Shown one piece after another: positions 31,293-41,069 of a DNA stretch of 64,000 nt. Made by a program: the position numbers and the translations under genes. The notes beneath the pieces are model-generated. The model was given only the letters and a program-made list of their open reading frames with translations. It was not told the origin of the DNA and did no database searches. The DNA is taken from the NCBI GenBank assembly GCA_023443625.1, contig JAEZTQ010000011.1, positions 124,001-188,000 of the forward strand, written 5' to 3'. Position 1 is the stretch's first letter. Every line of letters begins with the position of its first letter. The stretch comes from Bacillota bacterium. GTDB lineage: Bacteria; Bacillota_A; Clostridia; Lachnospirales; Lachnospiraceae.

Positions 31293-32366
31293 ATGAATGG
31301 TACGATGAATGGCAATGGTACGATACAATATACGATCAGACCATATGACACTATATGGATGCTAGCACAGATATTTAATACTACAGTTGATGCGATAATG
31401 GATTTAAATCCAGGAATAGATCCAAGAAATCTATTCATTGGTCAAGTAGTAACCATCCGACCTGGTTACAGATACTATGAATCTTCTCAGGTTACTCCTG
31501 GCAACACGGATGACATAGGAGATATCTCTATCCCCGGTAACATGGGTAATATGGGCAATATGGGCAATATGGGGAATAGAAGAAGTACAGGAAACGGAGG
31601 TAATGTAAGCAATGTAGATGGCATGGGTAACAGAGGCAATGTAAGCAATGTAGATGGCATGGGTAACAGAGGCAATGTTAGCAATGTAGATGGCATGGGT
31701 AATAGAGGCAATATGCCAAGTACGGGCAATATGAATAACACCTTTGATAGGGGTTTTATGTGGAATACCAACTTCATGGATAATATGAATGATACAGATG
31801 ATATGGATGATATGGATGATATGGATGAAATGGATATGGACTGGGATGAGTTAGCGAGTTATTTACGTATGTTATGGGGGCAGCATGTTGTTTGGACGAA
31901 AATGGCTGTTATAGGAATAGTACATGATCTGCCAGAGAAAGAGCTGATTCTTCAGAGATTATTGCGAAATCCCAAGGATTTTGCAGATGCCTTTGCGCCT
32001 TTTTATGGAGAAGAGGCAGCAAACGAGTTAGAACAGTTGCTTACAGGGCACCTTACTATCGCAGCAGAATTGGTTAATGCTGCTAAAGCGGGAGATAATA
32101 ATGCCGTAGCAGATGCCAATAGGCGATGGAGAGAAAATGCTGAACAAATTGCAGCTTTTTTGGCAAGTATTAATCCATACTGGAGTGAAGACGATTGGAG
32201 TGCTATGATGAATGAGCACTTGGATCTGTTAACCAATGATGTTAAAGATATGGTTGCAGGAAATTATGAAGAGAGTATAAATGGCTTCGATAATATTGAA
32301 ATGCAAGCATTTGAGATGGCTGATATGATGGCTGATGGTATTGAAGCACAGTTTACACAGATGTAA
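31293..32366 (+). CDS. LysM protein with Asn/Gly/Met tandem repeats
   Basis: ATG 31293 (MNGTMNGNGTIQYTIRPYDT) is preferred because AGGTGAT lies upstream at normal spacing. The 357-residue protein has one LysM domain (about residues 11-58: TIRPYDTIWMLAQIFNTTVD, then NLFIGQVVTIRPGY). Next is a low-complexity linker with three perfect 12-residue repeats (GNVSNVDGMGNR) between GNM tripeptides, then an acidic DDMDDMD tract. A helical C-terminal domain of about 165 residues (GQHVVWTKMAVIGIVHDLPE) is not one I know. No signal peptide is visible, so it may be a spore-coat or mother-cell protein rather than a secreted one. This is inference. Confidence 0.8.
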   Translation: MNGTMNGNGTIQYTIRPYDTIWMLAQIFNTTVDAIMDLNPGIDPRNLFIGQVVTIRPGYRYYESSQVTPGNTDDIGDISIPGNMGNMGNMGNMGNRRSTGNGGNVSNVDGMGNRGNVSNVDGMGNRGNVSNVDGMGNRGNMPSTGNMNNTFDRGFMWNTNFMDNMNDTDDMDDMDDMDEMDMDWDELASYLRMLWGQHVVWTKMAVIGIVHDLPEKELILQRLLRNPKDFADAFAPFYGEEAANELEQLLTGHLTIAAELVNAAKAGDNNAVADANRRWRENAEQIAAFLASINPYWSEDDWSAMMNEHLDLLTNDVKDMVAGNYEESINGFDNIEMQAFEMADMMADGIEAQFTQM

Positions 32367-32640
32367 TAATTAAAGTTATTGTCCGTCAGTGTCTTCCCTC
32401 AAAAGACATTGATTATTAATGTTGTATGGAAGGAATTCTCAGGAGTTAGGAGAGTTCCTTTCTTTTATTCAATAGGAAAAGACATCCTATTACCTTCGTG
32501 TTTCTAAAAATAACAGGAAATAAAAGCCAAAAGGTTTTCCTCTTGATTTTTCCTGCTGATTATGTGAGTAATGATGAATTTTTACACCTTAATTGCAAAT
32601 AATATTATTGTTACAACAATATATTTGGAGGGAATAAACT
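32367..32640. other. Intergenic with a partial dispersed repeat
   Basis: At 32468-32495 ATTCAATAGGAAAAGACATC resembles the left end of the dispersed palindromic repeat. A long imperfect hairpin at about 32390-32460 (GGAAGGAATTCTCAGGAGTT region) may terminate the LysM gene. No gene is seen. Confidence 0.45.
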
Positions 32641-32823
32641 ATGATGTCAACTAAAAAGATGGATAAGCCAAATGAAGGAATCAATTGTATTGTAAATTCA
32701 TGTGAATATTATATGAGTGGGGATCATTGTTCAGCAGAGAAAATTCATGTAGAACCAAAAGATGCCCGAGATTCTGAAGAAACAGATTGTGCGACCTTTA
32801 TGCCAAAGGATAAGCTTTATTAA
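32641..32823 (+). CDS. DUF1540 protein
   Basis: This 60-residue Cys-rich protein has the DUF1540 layout: INCIVNSCEYYMSGDHCSAE (C-x4-5-C-x8-C) and a late Cys in TDCATF. Four Cys suggest metal binding. ATG 32641 follows TTGGAGGG. The family is common in spore-forming Clostridia, often as one or two short copies, and has no assigned function. A strong terminator follows. Confidence 0.9.
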   Translation: MMSTKKMDKPNEGINCIVNSCEYYMSGDHCSAEKIHVEPKDARDSEETDCATFMPKDKLY

Positions 32824-32832
32824 TTAGAAATT

Positions 32833-32860
32833 AAAAAACAGGGGTAAGACCCCTGTTTTT
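32833..32860 (+). terminator. Terminator of the DUF1540 gene
   Basis: AACAGGGG pairs with CCCCTGTT around TAAGA, ending in TTTTT. An A-run precedes the stem, so it can act on both strands. Confidence 0.9.
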
Positions 32861-32951
32861 GTCCTATACCATAATAAGATAATAAGATGCACACCTTGGC
32901 GTATATGGCAAATGAATTTGCCATGAAGTATTCCTTGGCAATCCCCTCGGG

Positions 32952-34025
32952 TTAGATGCTATCTTTTTTTAGTATATTAATTGTTCCGTCCTTATTTAGG
33001 GTCAAGAGCAGGGTTGCTATGACTGGGAGTAATAGTAATCCTAATACACCCATAAGCTGCGCACCTACATACATAAGTATTAAGGTTACAATTGGATGCA
33101 ACCCAATTTGCTGTCCAACAATTTTTGGTTCTAAGGCTTGGCGTACAACGGTTATTACAATATAGAGGATAAGCATTCCGATACCTACTTTTGTATTGCC
33201 CATGATGAAGGCAATGACTGACCAGGGAAGAAGAACAGCCCCTGTACCTAATATAGGCATAATATCGATGAGCGCTACCAGCCCGCCAAATAATACTGCA
33301 TTTGGAATACCAATAATCCAGAAACCAAGGGACAATTCCACAAAGGTAATTGAAATAATGGCAGCATAAGCTTTAATAAACTTAGCAAGAGTACCTATGC
33401 CATTGTTTTTAAGCTTGTATATCATTTCCCTTTCCTCTAGTTTGAATTGATTAATAATAAAACGAGCAATCCTGTGATAATCAATGGTAAAGAAAAAGGA
33501 AGAAACAATGGTAAATATAAACTTAATTAGTAAGGTGGGGACTTGTCCTGCTAAACTAGTAATGGTTTCTAATACCGTGGAAGAGGCATTGGATACAAAA
33601 CTTAAAACAGAGGTATCAATGTTATTCATAAAATTGTCCAGGTACATTTTTGCATCAGGATATTTAAGGGACAAATCACCTATAAATACTCTTATTGCAG
33701 GTAAAATAGAGTTAGTATACATAGCAGGTGCGCTTCTAAAGAGATTTTCTAAGAAAGCGAAGACCCTAAAGCCAATCATACTTAATATGAAGCCTACTAT
33801 TCCATAAAACAATAAGAGAATAAATATAGAGACAATGGATCGTTTGATATTAATTTTCTTCTGAATAATATCTATAGGGCGTCTGAAAATGACAGCGATT
33901 ATAATTCCGATAACAAAGGGCATCAACAGAGGAAGAATGTATTTGATTCCAATATACCCCAGCAATAAAATAAATACAATAAATATTACATGTATAATAA
34001 AAGCCTTTTGTTTTTCTAAATTCAA
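32952..34025 (-). CDS. AI-2E/YtvI-family polytopic membrane protein
   Basis: The 357-residue protein has about eight hydrophobic segments and the family C-terminal motif (VLFGGLVALIDIMPILGTGA, then EPKIVGQQIGLHPIVTLI). The layout matches YtvI-type sporulation membrane proteins more than AI-2 exporters, but the two share a fold. The stop codon lies in a short piece of the dispersed repeat (CAATCCCCTCGGG at 32939-32951), which may have replaced the original 3' end or spacer. Confidence 0.88.
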   Translation of the reverse strand: MNLEKQKAFIIHVIFIVFILLLGYIGIKYILPLLMPFVIGIIIAVIFRRPIDIIQKKINIKRSIVSIFILLLFYGIVGFILSMIGFRVFAFLENLFRSAPAMYTNSILPAIRVFIGDLSLKYPDAKMYLDNFMNNIDTSVLSFVSNASSTVLETITSLAGQVPTLLIKFIFTIVSSFFFTIDYHRIARFIINQFKLEEREMIYKLKNNGIGTLAKFIKAYAAIISITFVELSLGFWIIGIPNAVLFGGLVALIDIMPILGTGAVLLPWSVIAFIMGNTKVGIGMLILYIVITVVRQALEPKIVGQQIGLHPIVTLILMYVGAQLMGVLGLLLLPVIATLLLTLNKDGTINILKKDSI

Positions 34026-34081
34026 TATGCACCATGCCCTTCCTGATATCCAGATTTCTTCTTATATCATATAATGAAGGA

Positions 34082-34702
34082 TTACGAATTTTTCATTACA
34101 ATACTCTCGATAATATTTGCAACATCTTCACAGTTATCAGCACATCTTTCCAATCGATGTAATACTTCAGTCCAACACATTAATTCAATAGGATCCTTAG
34201 AGGTGTGGTAAAGGTTACGCATAAAATCTACGTATAATGAATCTCCCACTTCTTCAAGACGATTGATCTCAACGATTTTCTCGTGAAGAGTCTTGGAGTT
34301 TTTCCAATTCTTAAATTCTTCTAATGCTTCATCCATAGCCTTGGTACAAGAAACAAGAAGCTCAGTGAATTTTAATACCTCAGGACGAATTGTCTGAATG
34401 TTAAACATATCTATATAAATTAGAACATCTTCAATTGAATCAGTAACATCATCGATTTCCTGTGTTAAGCTGGTGATATCTTCGCTAGCAATGGGAGGAA
34501 GGAATTCCTTAACCAGTCTATTCATAATATCATGCTTAGCAATATCTGCATTATGCTCGATTTCATGAGCAGCCTTAACCTTTTCCGTAATCTTTCTTGC
34601 ATCAAAGTTCTTCAGGGTATCATTTAAACTTACTGCTAACTTATAAGAGAATTTTGAGAGATTAGCAAATGCGTCAAAATAATTAAATACACTTTTTTTC
34701 AT
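34082..34702 (-). CDS. DUF47/PhoU-like phosphate transport accessory protein
   Basis: The 206-residue helical protein shows the DUF47 pattern (HEIEHNADIAKHDIMNRLVK, then ITSLTQEIDDVTDSIEDVLI) with acidic/His metal-binding heptads like PhoU. It follows the Pit transporter gene by 21 bp, the usual pairing, and probably modulates transport. ATG 34702 follows AAGGAAGG. Confidence 0.92.
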   Translation of the reverse strand: MKKSVFNYFDAFANLSKFSYKLAVSLNDTLKNFDARKITEKVKAAHEIEHNADIAKHDIMNRLVKEFLPPIASEDITSLTQEIDDVTDSIEDVLIYIDMFNIQTIRPEVLKFTELLVSCTKAMDEALEEFKNWKNSKTLHEKIVEINRLEEVGDSLYVDFMRNLYHTSKDPIELMCWTEVLHRLERCADNCEDVANIIESIVMKNS

Positions 34703-34723
34703 TTTATCATATTCCTTCCTTAA

Positions 34724-35767
34724 TTAAAATAGTTTTGTAAAAATAAGTGACATAATATATCCTAATAAACCACAGCCAGGGAAGGTTAGAACCCAGGCAA
34801 TAACCATTTCTTTAACTACAACCCAATTAACATTGGATAATCTTTTTGATGCACCTACACCCATAATAGCCGTTGTCTTGGTGTGTGTTGTACTAACAGG
34901 AATACCAAAAGCAGAGGCTAAGAACAAACTAATAGTAGCAGTAAGATCTGCTGCAAAACCTTGGTATGTATTTAGCTTAACCATACCCATACCAACAGTC
35001 TTAATAATTTTATATCCACCAATGGAGGTACCAAGAGCCATAACAGCAGAACATAAAATCATTAGCCAAATTGGGATTTCAAAGGTGGATACATTACCTT
35101 GTCCCTTAGCAAGGAAGGTACCAAGAAGAAAGACACCCATGAATTTCTGACCATCTTGTGCTCCGTGCATAAAGGCCATAGCAGCTCCACCGCCAATTTG
35201 AGCCTTTGAGAAGAAAGGATTAGTCTTACGTCTATCTAAACCTCTACATAAGAATTCTATAATTTTTGTGATAGTGTAACCAAGAAAGAAACCTAACCCG
35301 GTTGAGAGGGCAAGTCCATATACAACTTTTATCCACTCTTTGGCATTGACACCGTCACCACCTTGTAAAGCAATAGCAGCACCAGTAACACCGGCGATTA
35401 ATGCATGAGACTCACTGGTTGGAATACCGAAAGCCCAGGCTGCAGTAGCCCATACCACAATTGCAAATAAGGCTGCACATAAAGCCACTAAAGAATTATG
35501 GGTGTCACTACCGAAGTCTACCATTTTAGTAATGGTTTCAGCTACAGATTTGTTAAACATTGTCATTACTAATACACCTAAAAAATTAAATACCGCAGCC
35601 ATTATTACTGCTTGCTTTGGTCTGATCGCTCGTGTTGATACACAGGTAGCGATGGCATTTGGCGCATCTGTCCATCCGTTTACCAAGATAACGCCCAGAA
35701 CCAACAAAACTGTTATAAACAGAGCAGGATTTGATATTACCTGCTGCAGGAAATCTACGAATTCCAT
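34724..35767 (-). CDS. Inorganic phosphate transporter, Pit family
   Basis: The 347-residue polytopic protein shows both PHO4-family inverted signatures: GWTDAPNAIATCVSTRAIRP near residue 30 and ASAFGIPVSTTHTKTTAIMG near residue 290. AFGIPTSESHALIAGVTGAA lies between. It is a cation-coupled low-affinity phosphate importer. AGGAGGAAC precedes ATG 35767. It is transcribed first, with DUF47 behind it. Confidence 0.95.
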   Translation of the reverse strand: MEFVDFLQQVISNPALFITVLLVLGVILVNGWTDAPNAIATCVSTRAIRPKQAVIMAAVFNFLGVLVMTMFNKSVAETITKMVDFGSDTHNSLVALCAALFAIVVWATAAWAFGIPTSESHALIAGVTGAAIALQGGDGVNAKEWIKVVYGLALSTGLGFFLGYTITKIIEFLCRGLDRRKTNPFFSKAQIGGGAAMAFMHGAQDGQKFMGVFLLGTFLAKGQGNVSTFEIPIWLMILCSAVMALGTSIGGYKIIKTVGMGMVKLNTYQGFAADLTATISLFLASAFGIPVSTTHTKTTAIMGVGASKRLSNVNWVVVKEMVIAWVLTFPGCGLLGYIMSLIFTKLF

Positions 35768-36277
35768 CTTTGTTCCTCCTAAAAGCTCGATTTGTAAATA
35801 TATATAACTTAAAAATACTCAACCATAGAAAATCTTATCATGAAAAAATGACATAAGCAATGATAATTTACATGAATTTTTCACAAATTATACTTTCATT
35901 ATGTGCTTCTAATATGGAATTTACGCAGATTTCACATAGAATTTACTTTACGATTAAAAAGTCTGAAATTGGTAAAAAACAACATATTATTCAAAGGGTA
36001 TTTTGGATGGGAAATTTGTAAAATTATTGTTTAAATTAGAAAATTTTAATTTTACATTGATTTTTATTAAGAAATACCTTATCATATACTGTAATACTTT
36101 AGTGTGATGCATTTTTCGCCTTTCATGGCGATATTTTTATTCAACAGGAGAATACCCTCTATTAAATAAAATTGCATTTCGGTGCTAATTTATTTGACAT
36201 AAGAACTCAGGTAGATAATTAAGTGAATTGGTTTACCAATTAACTTGCATAAATATATGAAGAAAAGGTGATTAATG
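35768..36277. promoter_or_regulatory. pit/ilvD divergent intergenic region
   Basis: The first 400 bp are AT-rich without a readable gene. Near ilvD, TTGACA (36194-36199) and TAATTA (36216-36221) form a 16-bp-spaced promoter. AATTGGTTTACCAATT (36226-36241), a 7-2-7 palindrome, lies on the expected start site and is a candidate operator. A partial dispersed-repeat-like piece (TATTCAACAGGAG) is at 36139. Confidence 0.5.
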
Positions 36278-37948
36278 ATGAGAAGTGATGCGGTAAAAAC
36301 TGGCATGCAGCAGGCTCCCCATAGGTCATTATTTAATGCATTGGGAATGACAAAGGAAGAGCTTAGAAAACCAATGATTGGAATTGTGAGTTCCTATAAT
36401 GAAATTGTACCAGGACATATGAATTTGGACAAAATCGTTGATGCAGTCAAGCTTGGAGTGGCTATGGCTGGCGGAACACCCATTGTATTTCCCGCAATTG
36501 CAGTCTGTGATGGTATAGCAATGGGACATCAGGGAATGAGATATTCCTTAGTAACTAGAGATTTAATTGCTGACTCTACAGAAGCTATGGCAATCGCCCA
36601 TCAGTTTGATGCATTGGTCATGGTACCAAACTGTGATAAGAATGTACCTGGATTATTAATGGCAGCTGCAAGAATCAATATACCTACTATATTTGTAAGT
36701 GGTGGTCCAATGCTGGCCGGTAAGGTGAAAGGGAAAAAGACAAGTCTATCTTCCTTATTTGAGGCAGTTGGTGCATATACTGCTGGAACTCTAACAGAAG
36801 AAGAAGTGGAAGAGTATGAAAATAAAGCCTGTGCTACCTGTGGTTCTTGTTCAGGAATGTATACAGCCAATTCCATGAACTGTCTCACTGAAGCTATTGG
36901 TATGGGTCTTAAGGGTAATGGAACAATTCCTGCGGTATATTCAGAAAGAATTAGGTTAGCTAAACATGCAGGTATGAAGATTATGGAGTTGTTAGAAAAA
37001 GATATTAGACCAAGAGATATTATGACTGAGGAAGCCTTTATGAATGCCTTAACTATAGATATGGCACTGGGATGCTCCACAAATACCATGCTGCATCTGC
37101 CGGCGATTGCTCATGAGGTAGGCTTTGATTTAAACATAGATATTGCCAATGAGGTCAGTGCTAGGACACCAAATCTCTGCCATCTTGCACCTGCAGGACA
37201 CACATATATGGAAGATTTGAATGAAGCAGGCGGCATTTATGCAGTTATGAATGAATTAGATAAGAAGGGACTTTTAAATACAGAGCTTATTACGGTAACT
37301 GGTAAGACTGTGGGCGAGAATATCAAAGGATGTGCTAATCTAGATCCAGAAGTTATTCGTCCTATTGAGAACCCCTATAGTGAGACAGGTGGTATCGCCA
37401 TATTAAAAGGAAATCTGGCACCGGACTCTGGCGTAGTAAAACGCTCCGCTGTGGCACCTGAGATGTTAAAGCATGAAGGACCAGCAAGAGTATTTGATTG
37501 TGAAGAAGATGCAATTACTGCCATTAAAGGTGGAAAGATTAATAAAGGCGATGTAGTTGTAATTCGTTATGAAGGACCTAAGGGTGGTCCGGGTATGCGA
37601 GAGATGCTTAATCCTACCAGTGCCATCATGGGTATGGGCCTGGGCTCCCATGTGGCTCTAATTACGGATGGACGTTTTTCAGGAGCTTCTAGAGGCGCTT
37701 GTATTGGCCATGTATCACCAGAAGCTGCAGTGGGTGGTAATATTGCCCTGGTGGAAGAAGGGGACATGATTCAGATTGATATTAATAAGAACACCTTAAA
37801 CTTTGTTATAACTGAGGAGGAGTTGGCAGCTAGAAGGGCAAAATGGCAGCCAAGAGAGCCTAAGGTTACAACAGGATATTTATCTCGCTACGTAACTATG
37901 GTTACCAGTGGTAATAGGGGTGCTATTCTTGAAGTACCTAAGAAATAA
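36278..37948 (+). CDS. ilvD: Dihydroxy-acid dehydratase
   Basis: The 556-residue enzyme dehydrates 2,3-dihydroxy-isovalerate and -methylvalerate in branched-chain amino-acid synthesis. Fe-S ligands and motifs are [42 protein letters not shown] [20 protein letters not shown] and [22 protein letters not shown] 36278 is preferred over 36275 because AAGGTGA then has normal spacing. It is followed 136 bp later by ilvB. Confidence 0.96.
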   Translation: MRSDAVKTGMQQAPHRSLFNALGMTKEELRKPMIGIVSSYNEIVPGHMNLDKIVDAVKLGVAMAGGTPIVFPAIAVCDGIAMGHQGMRYSLVTRDLIADSTEAMAIAHQFDALVMVPNCDKNVPGLLMAAARINIPTIFVSGGPMLAGKVKGKKTSLSSLFEAVGAYTAGTLTEEEVEEYENKACATCGSCSGMYTANSMNCLTEAIGMGLKGNGTIPAVYSERIRLAKHAGMKIMELLEKDIRPRDIMTEEAFMNALTIDMALGCSTNTMLHLPAIAHEVGFDLNIDIANEVSARTPNLCHLAPAGHTYMEDLNEAGGIYAVMNELDKKGLLNTELITVTGKTVGENIKGCANLDPEVIRPIENPYSETGGIAILKGNLAPDSGVVKRSAVAPEMLKHEGPARVFDCEEDAITAIKGGKINKGDVVVIRYEGPKGGPGMREMLNPTSAIMGMGLGSHVALITDGRFSGASRGACIGHVSPEAAVGGNIALVEEGDMIQIDINKNTLNFVITEEELAARRAKWQPREPKVTTGYLSRYVTMVTSGNRGAILEVPKK

Positions 37949-38084
37949 TAACATAGATAGTCTTGCAACAAGAATAGCTTATAGAGGAATAGTATAAGCA
38001 GCAGGATTTATATCAAAAGCATGAGCGTAAGTTAGGACAACTAGAATATGAAGTTTGGACAAATGAGGCATATTGGAGGTATAA

Positions 38085-39764
38085 ATGGAATTAACAGGAG
38101 CAGAAATAGTAATTGAGTGTTTGAAGGAACAGGGTGTGGATACAGTATTTGGCTACCCTGGTGGTACGATTTTAAATGTATATGATGCTTTATATAAACA
38201 TAGTGATGAAATCAGGCATATATTAACCTCCCATGAGCAGGGTGCTTCTCATGCGGCAGACGGATATGCAAGAGCAACAGGTAAGGTGGGGGTCTGTATG
38301 GCAACCTCAGGCCCAGGTTCTACTAACTTGGTTACAGGAATAGCAACAGCTTATATGGATAGTATTCCTCTTGTTGCAATAACGGCAAATGTAGCAGTTA
38401 GCTTATTAGGAAGGGACTCCTTCCAGGAGATAGATATTGCCGGAGTAACCATGCCAATCACAAAACATAACTATATTGTTAAGGACGTTACACAGTTAGC
38501 AGATACTATTCGTAAGGCTTTTGCTATTGCCAAATCAGGAAGACCAGGGCCAGTATTAGTGGATATAACAAAGGATGTAACTGCAGCAAAAGCAGAGTAT
38601 ACCAAGGTAATTCCTGAACCAATCGTGAGAATGACAGATGAGATTACAGAGGCAGATATTATTAATGCAGTAAAATTGATTAATAATTCTAAAAAGCCTT
38701 TTATCTTTGTTGGTGGTGGAGCTGTCATATCTGAGGCCCATGATGAATTAAAGGAGTTTGTTGCTAAAATTGATGCCCCGGTTTGTGATACCCTAATGGG
38801 TAAGGGTGCTTTTGATGGTGAAGAGGCAACCTATACGGGAATGCTGGGAATGCATGGAACCAAGGCATCCAATCTAGGTGTTACAGAATGTGATTTATTA
38901 ATAGCCATTGGTGCAAGATTCTCTGATCGTGTTACGGGTAACGCGAAAAAATTTGCCAAGAAGGCAAAGATACTTCACATTGATGTGGATCCAGCAGAGA
39001 TTAATAAGAATGTTACTACCTCCTATAGTGTCATTGGCGATGTAAAGGAAGTACTTTCTATTTTAAATGAAAGAATTGAGGAGCAAAGTCATAAGGAATG
39101 GATTGACCATGTAATTGGATTAAAGGAAAAATTCCCCTTAAAATATAATAAAGAAATCTTAACAGGTCCCTACATTTTGGAAAAACTTTATGAGATAACG
39201 AAAGGGGATGCCGTTATTACAACTGAGGTTGGTCAGCATCAGATGTGGTCAGCTCAGTATTTCAAATACAGGATGCCAAGAACCTTCATAACCTCTGGAG
39301 GACTGGGAACCATGGGATATGGTCTTGGGGCTTGTATTGGAGCTAAGGTAGGAATGCCTGATAAAACAGTAATCAACATAGCTGGGGATGGCTGTTTTAG
39401 AATGAATATGAATGAGTTGGCAACAGCAACACGATATGATATACCCATTATCGAGATAGTATTTAATAATCATGTTCTGGGAATGGTACGTCAATGGCAA
39501 ACCTTATTCTATGACAAAAGATATTCTAATACCAATTTAAGAGACAAAGTGGATTTTGTTAAATTGGCAGAGGCTATGGGTGCTAAGGCATATAGGATAA
39601 CCAAGAAGGAAGAGGTTGAAACTGTATTAAGAGAAGCCATTGCCCTAAAGAAGCCTGTCTTCATTGAATGTGTTATAGACAGTGATGATAAGGTGTGGCC
39701 AATGGTTGCCCCTGGTGCTGCCATCGAAGATGTATTTACAGAAGAGGATTTAAATAGTAAATAA
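38085..39764 (+). CDS. ilvB: Acetolactate synthase, catalytic (large) subunit
   Basis: The 559-residue ThDP enzyme makes acetolactate or acetohydroxybutyrate. It shows GYPGGTILNVYDAL, the catalytic Glu in SHEQGASHAADGYARATGK, an FAD-type middle domain, and the ThDP motif GDGCFRMNMNELATATRYDI ending in NN. Biosynthetic type is supported by proximity to ilvD. No ilvN regulatory subunit follows, so it is either elsewhere or absent. GGAGG precedes ATG 38085. Confidence 0.95.
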   Translation: MELTGAEIVIECLKEQGVDTVFGYPGGTILNVYDALYKHSDEIRHILTSHEQGASHAADGYARATGKVGVCMATSGPGSTNLVTGIATAYMDSIPLVAITANVAVSLLGRDSFQEIDIAGVTMPITKHNYIVKDVTQLADTIRKAFAIAKSGRPGPVLVDITKDVTAAKAEYTKVIPEPIVRMTDEITEADIINAVKLINNSKKPFIFVGGGAVISEAHDELKEFVAKIDAPVCDTLMGKGAFDGEEATYTGMLGMHGTKASNLGVTECDLLIAIGARFSDRVTGNAKKFAKKAKILHIDVDPAEINKNVTTSYSVIGDVKEVLSILNERIEEQSHKEWIDHVIGLKEKFPLKYNKEILTGPYILEKLYEITKGDAVITTEVGQHQMWSAQYFKYRMPRTFITSGGLGTMGYGLGACIGAKVGMPDKTVINIAGDGCFRMNMNELATATRYDIPIIEIVFNNHVLGMVRQWQTLFYDKRYSNTNLRDKVDFVKLAEAMGAKAYRITKKEEVETVLREAIALKKPVFIECVIDSDDKVWPMVAPGAAIEDVFTEEDLNSK

Positions 39765-39842
39765 GAGTGTGGCTTATTCAATATCTTGGTATATCCAGGG
39801 GCATTGGATAAGCCACCACTAGAGCTTAAAAATATAAAGATA

Positions 39843-39871
39843 TTGACAATAAAATAACACAGTTCTATAAT
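39843..39871 (+). promoter_or_regulatory. Consensus sigma-A promoter of serC-serA
   Basis: TTGACA (39843-39848) and TATAAT (39866-39871) match the consensus exactly with a 17-bp spacer, 61 bp before the serC GTG. Confidence 0.9.
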
Positions 39872-39932
39872 GAAATTTATACTATTTTATGAATAAATAT
39901 TTATAAGCATGTTCATTAAGGAGGATGTAATA

Positions 39933-41018
39933 GTGGGAAGAATTTATAATTTTTCAGCGGGACCGGCAATGTTACCGGTAGAGGTATTACAAGAGGCAGC
40001 AGACGAAATGCTTGATTACAGAGGCACAGGAATGTCTGTAATGGAGATGAGCCATAGATCCAAGGCGTATGAAGCTATAATTGAGGAAGCAGAGAAGGAT
40101 TTGAGGGAATTAATGAATATTCCCGATAATTATAAGGTTCTTTTCTTACAGGGTGGTGCATCCCAGCAATTTGCAGCAATTCCTATGAACCTCATGAAGA
40201 ATAAAGTGGCTGATTACATAATCACCGGACAATGGGCAAAGAAAGCTTATCAGGAAGCAAAGATGTATGGTGAGGCTAATGCTGTCGCATCCTCTGCTGA
40301 CAAGACTTTTTCCTATATACCGGATTGTTCCGATCTTCCAATTTCTGAAAATGCTGATTACGTATATATTTGTGAAAATAACACAATCTATGGAACCAAG
40401 TTTAAGGAGCTTCCCAATACTAAGGGTAAAACTTTAGTTGCGGATATCTCTTCCTGCTTCTTATCCGAGCCTGTAGATGTAACGAAATATGGATTACTTT
40501 ATGGTGGTGTACAGAAGAACATTGGACCTGCTGGTGTAGTGATCGTAATAATCCGTGAGGATTTAATTACAGAAGACACTCTTGCAGGAACACCTACCAT
40601 GTTAAAATATAAGATCCATTCCGATGAAAAATCCCTTTACAATACACCGCCTGCATATGGTATTTATATCTGTGGTAAGGTATTCAAGTGGATTAAGAAT
40701 ATGGGTGGCTTAGAGGCAATGAAAGTTCATAATGAGAAGAAGGCTGCAATTCTTTATGATTTCCTTGACCAGAGCAAGATGTTTAAGGGTACTGTAGTGA
40801 AAAAAGATCGTTCCTTAATGAACGTTCCTTTCGTAACAGGCGATGAAGAGTTGGATGCTAAATTTGTAAAAGAAGCAAAGGCAGCAGGGTTTGAGAACTT
40901 AAAAGGCCATAGATCCGTTGGTGGTATGAGAGCAAGTATCTACAATGCAATGCCAATAGAGGGTGTGGAAAAATTAGTTGAGTTCATGAAGAAGTTCGAA
41001 GCTGAGAATTTAAAATAA
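39933..41018 (+). CDS. serC: Phosphoserine aminotransferase
   Basis: GTG 39933 (MGRIYNFSAGPAMLPVEVLQ) follows AAGGAGG; the earlier ATG in the frame reads through that site. The 361-residue PLP enzyme transaminates 3-phosphohydroxypyruvate. Seen are NFSAGPAMLP, EMSHRSKAYE, LFLQGGASQQFAAIPMNL, and the PLP Lys in YGGVQKNIGPAGV, ending with GHRSVGGMRASIYNAMP. It is the first gene of the serine cluster with a consensus promoter. Confidence 0.96.
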   Translation: MGRIYNFSAGPAMLPVEVLQEAADEMLDYRGTGMSVMEMSHRSKAYEAIIEEAEKDLRELMNIPDNYKVLFLQGGASQQFAAIPMNLMKNKVADYIITGQWAKKAYQEAKMYGEANAVASSADKTFSYIPDCSDLPISENADYVYICENNTIYGTKFKELPNTKGKTLVADISSCFLSEPVDVTKYGLLYGGVQKNIGPAGVVIVIIREDLITEDTLAGTPTMLKYKIHSDEKSLYNTPPAYGIYICGKVFKWIKNMGGLEAMKVHNEKKAAILYDFLDQSKMFKGTVVKKDRSLMNVPFVTGDEELDAKFVKEAKAAGFENLKGHRSVGGMRASIYNAMPIEGVEKLVEFMKKFEAENLK

Positions 41019-41069
41019 GTTATTTCATCAGTTGCCAAGGTGCATCTGATAGGTGAAAGGAGTAACAAC

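Noticed and set aside
31527..31710. CRISPR-like array in the LysM gene
   Set aside because: The repeats are in frame, directly adjacent, and encode GNVSNVDGMGNR. There are no unique spacers.
35990..36060. CodY box upstream of ilvD (AAATTAGAAAATTTT)
   Set aside because: Only the right half matches the CodY consensus, and AT-rich DNA produces such half matches often.
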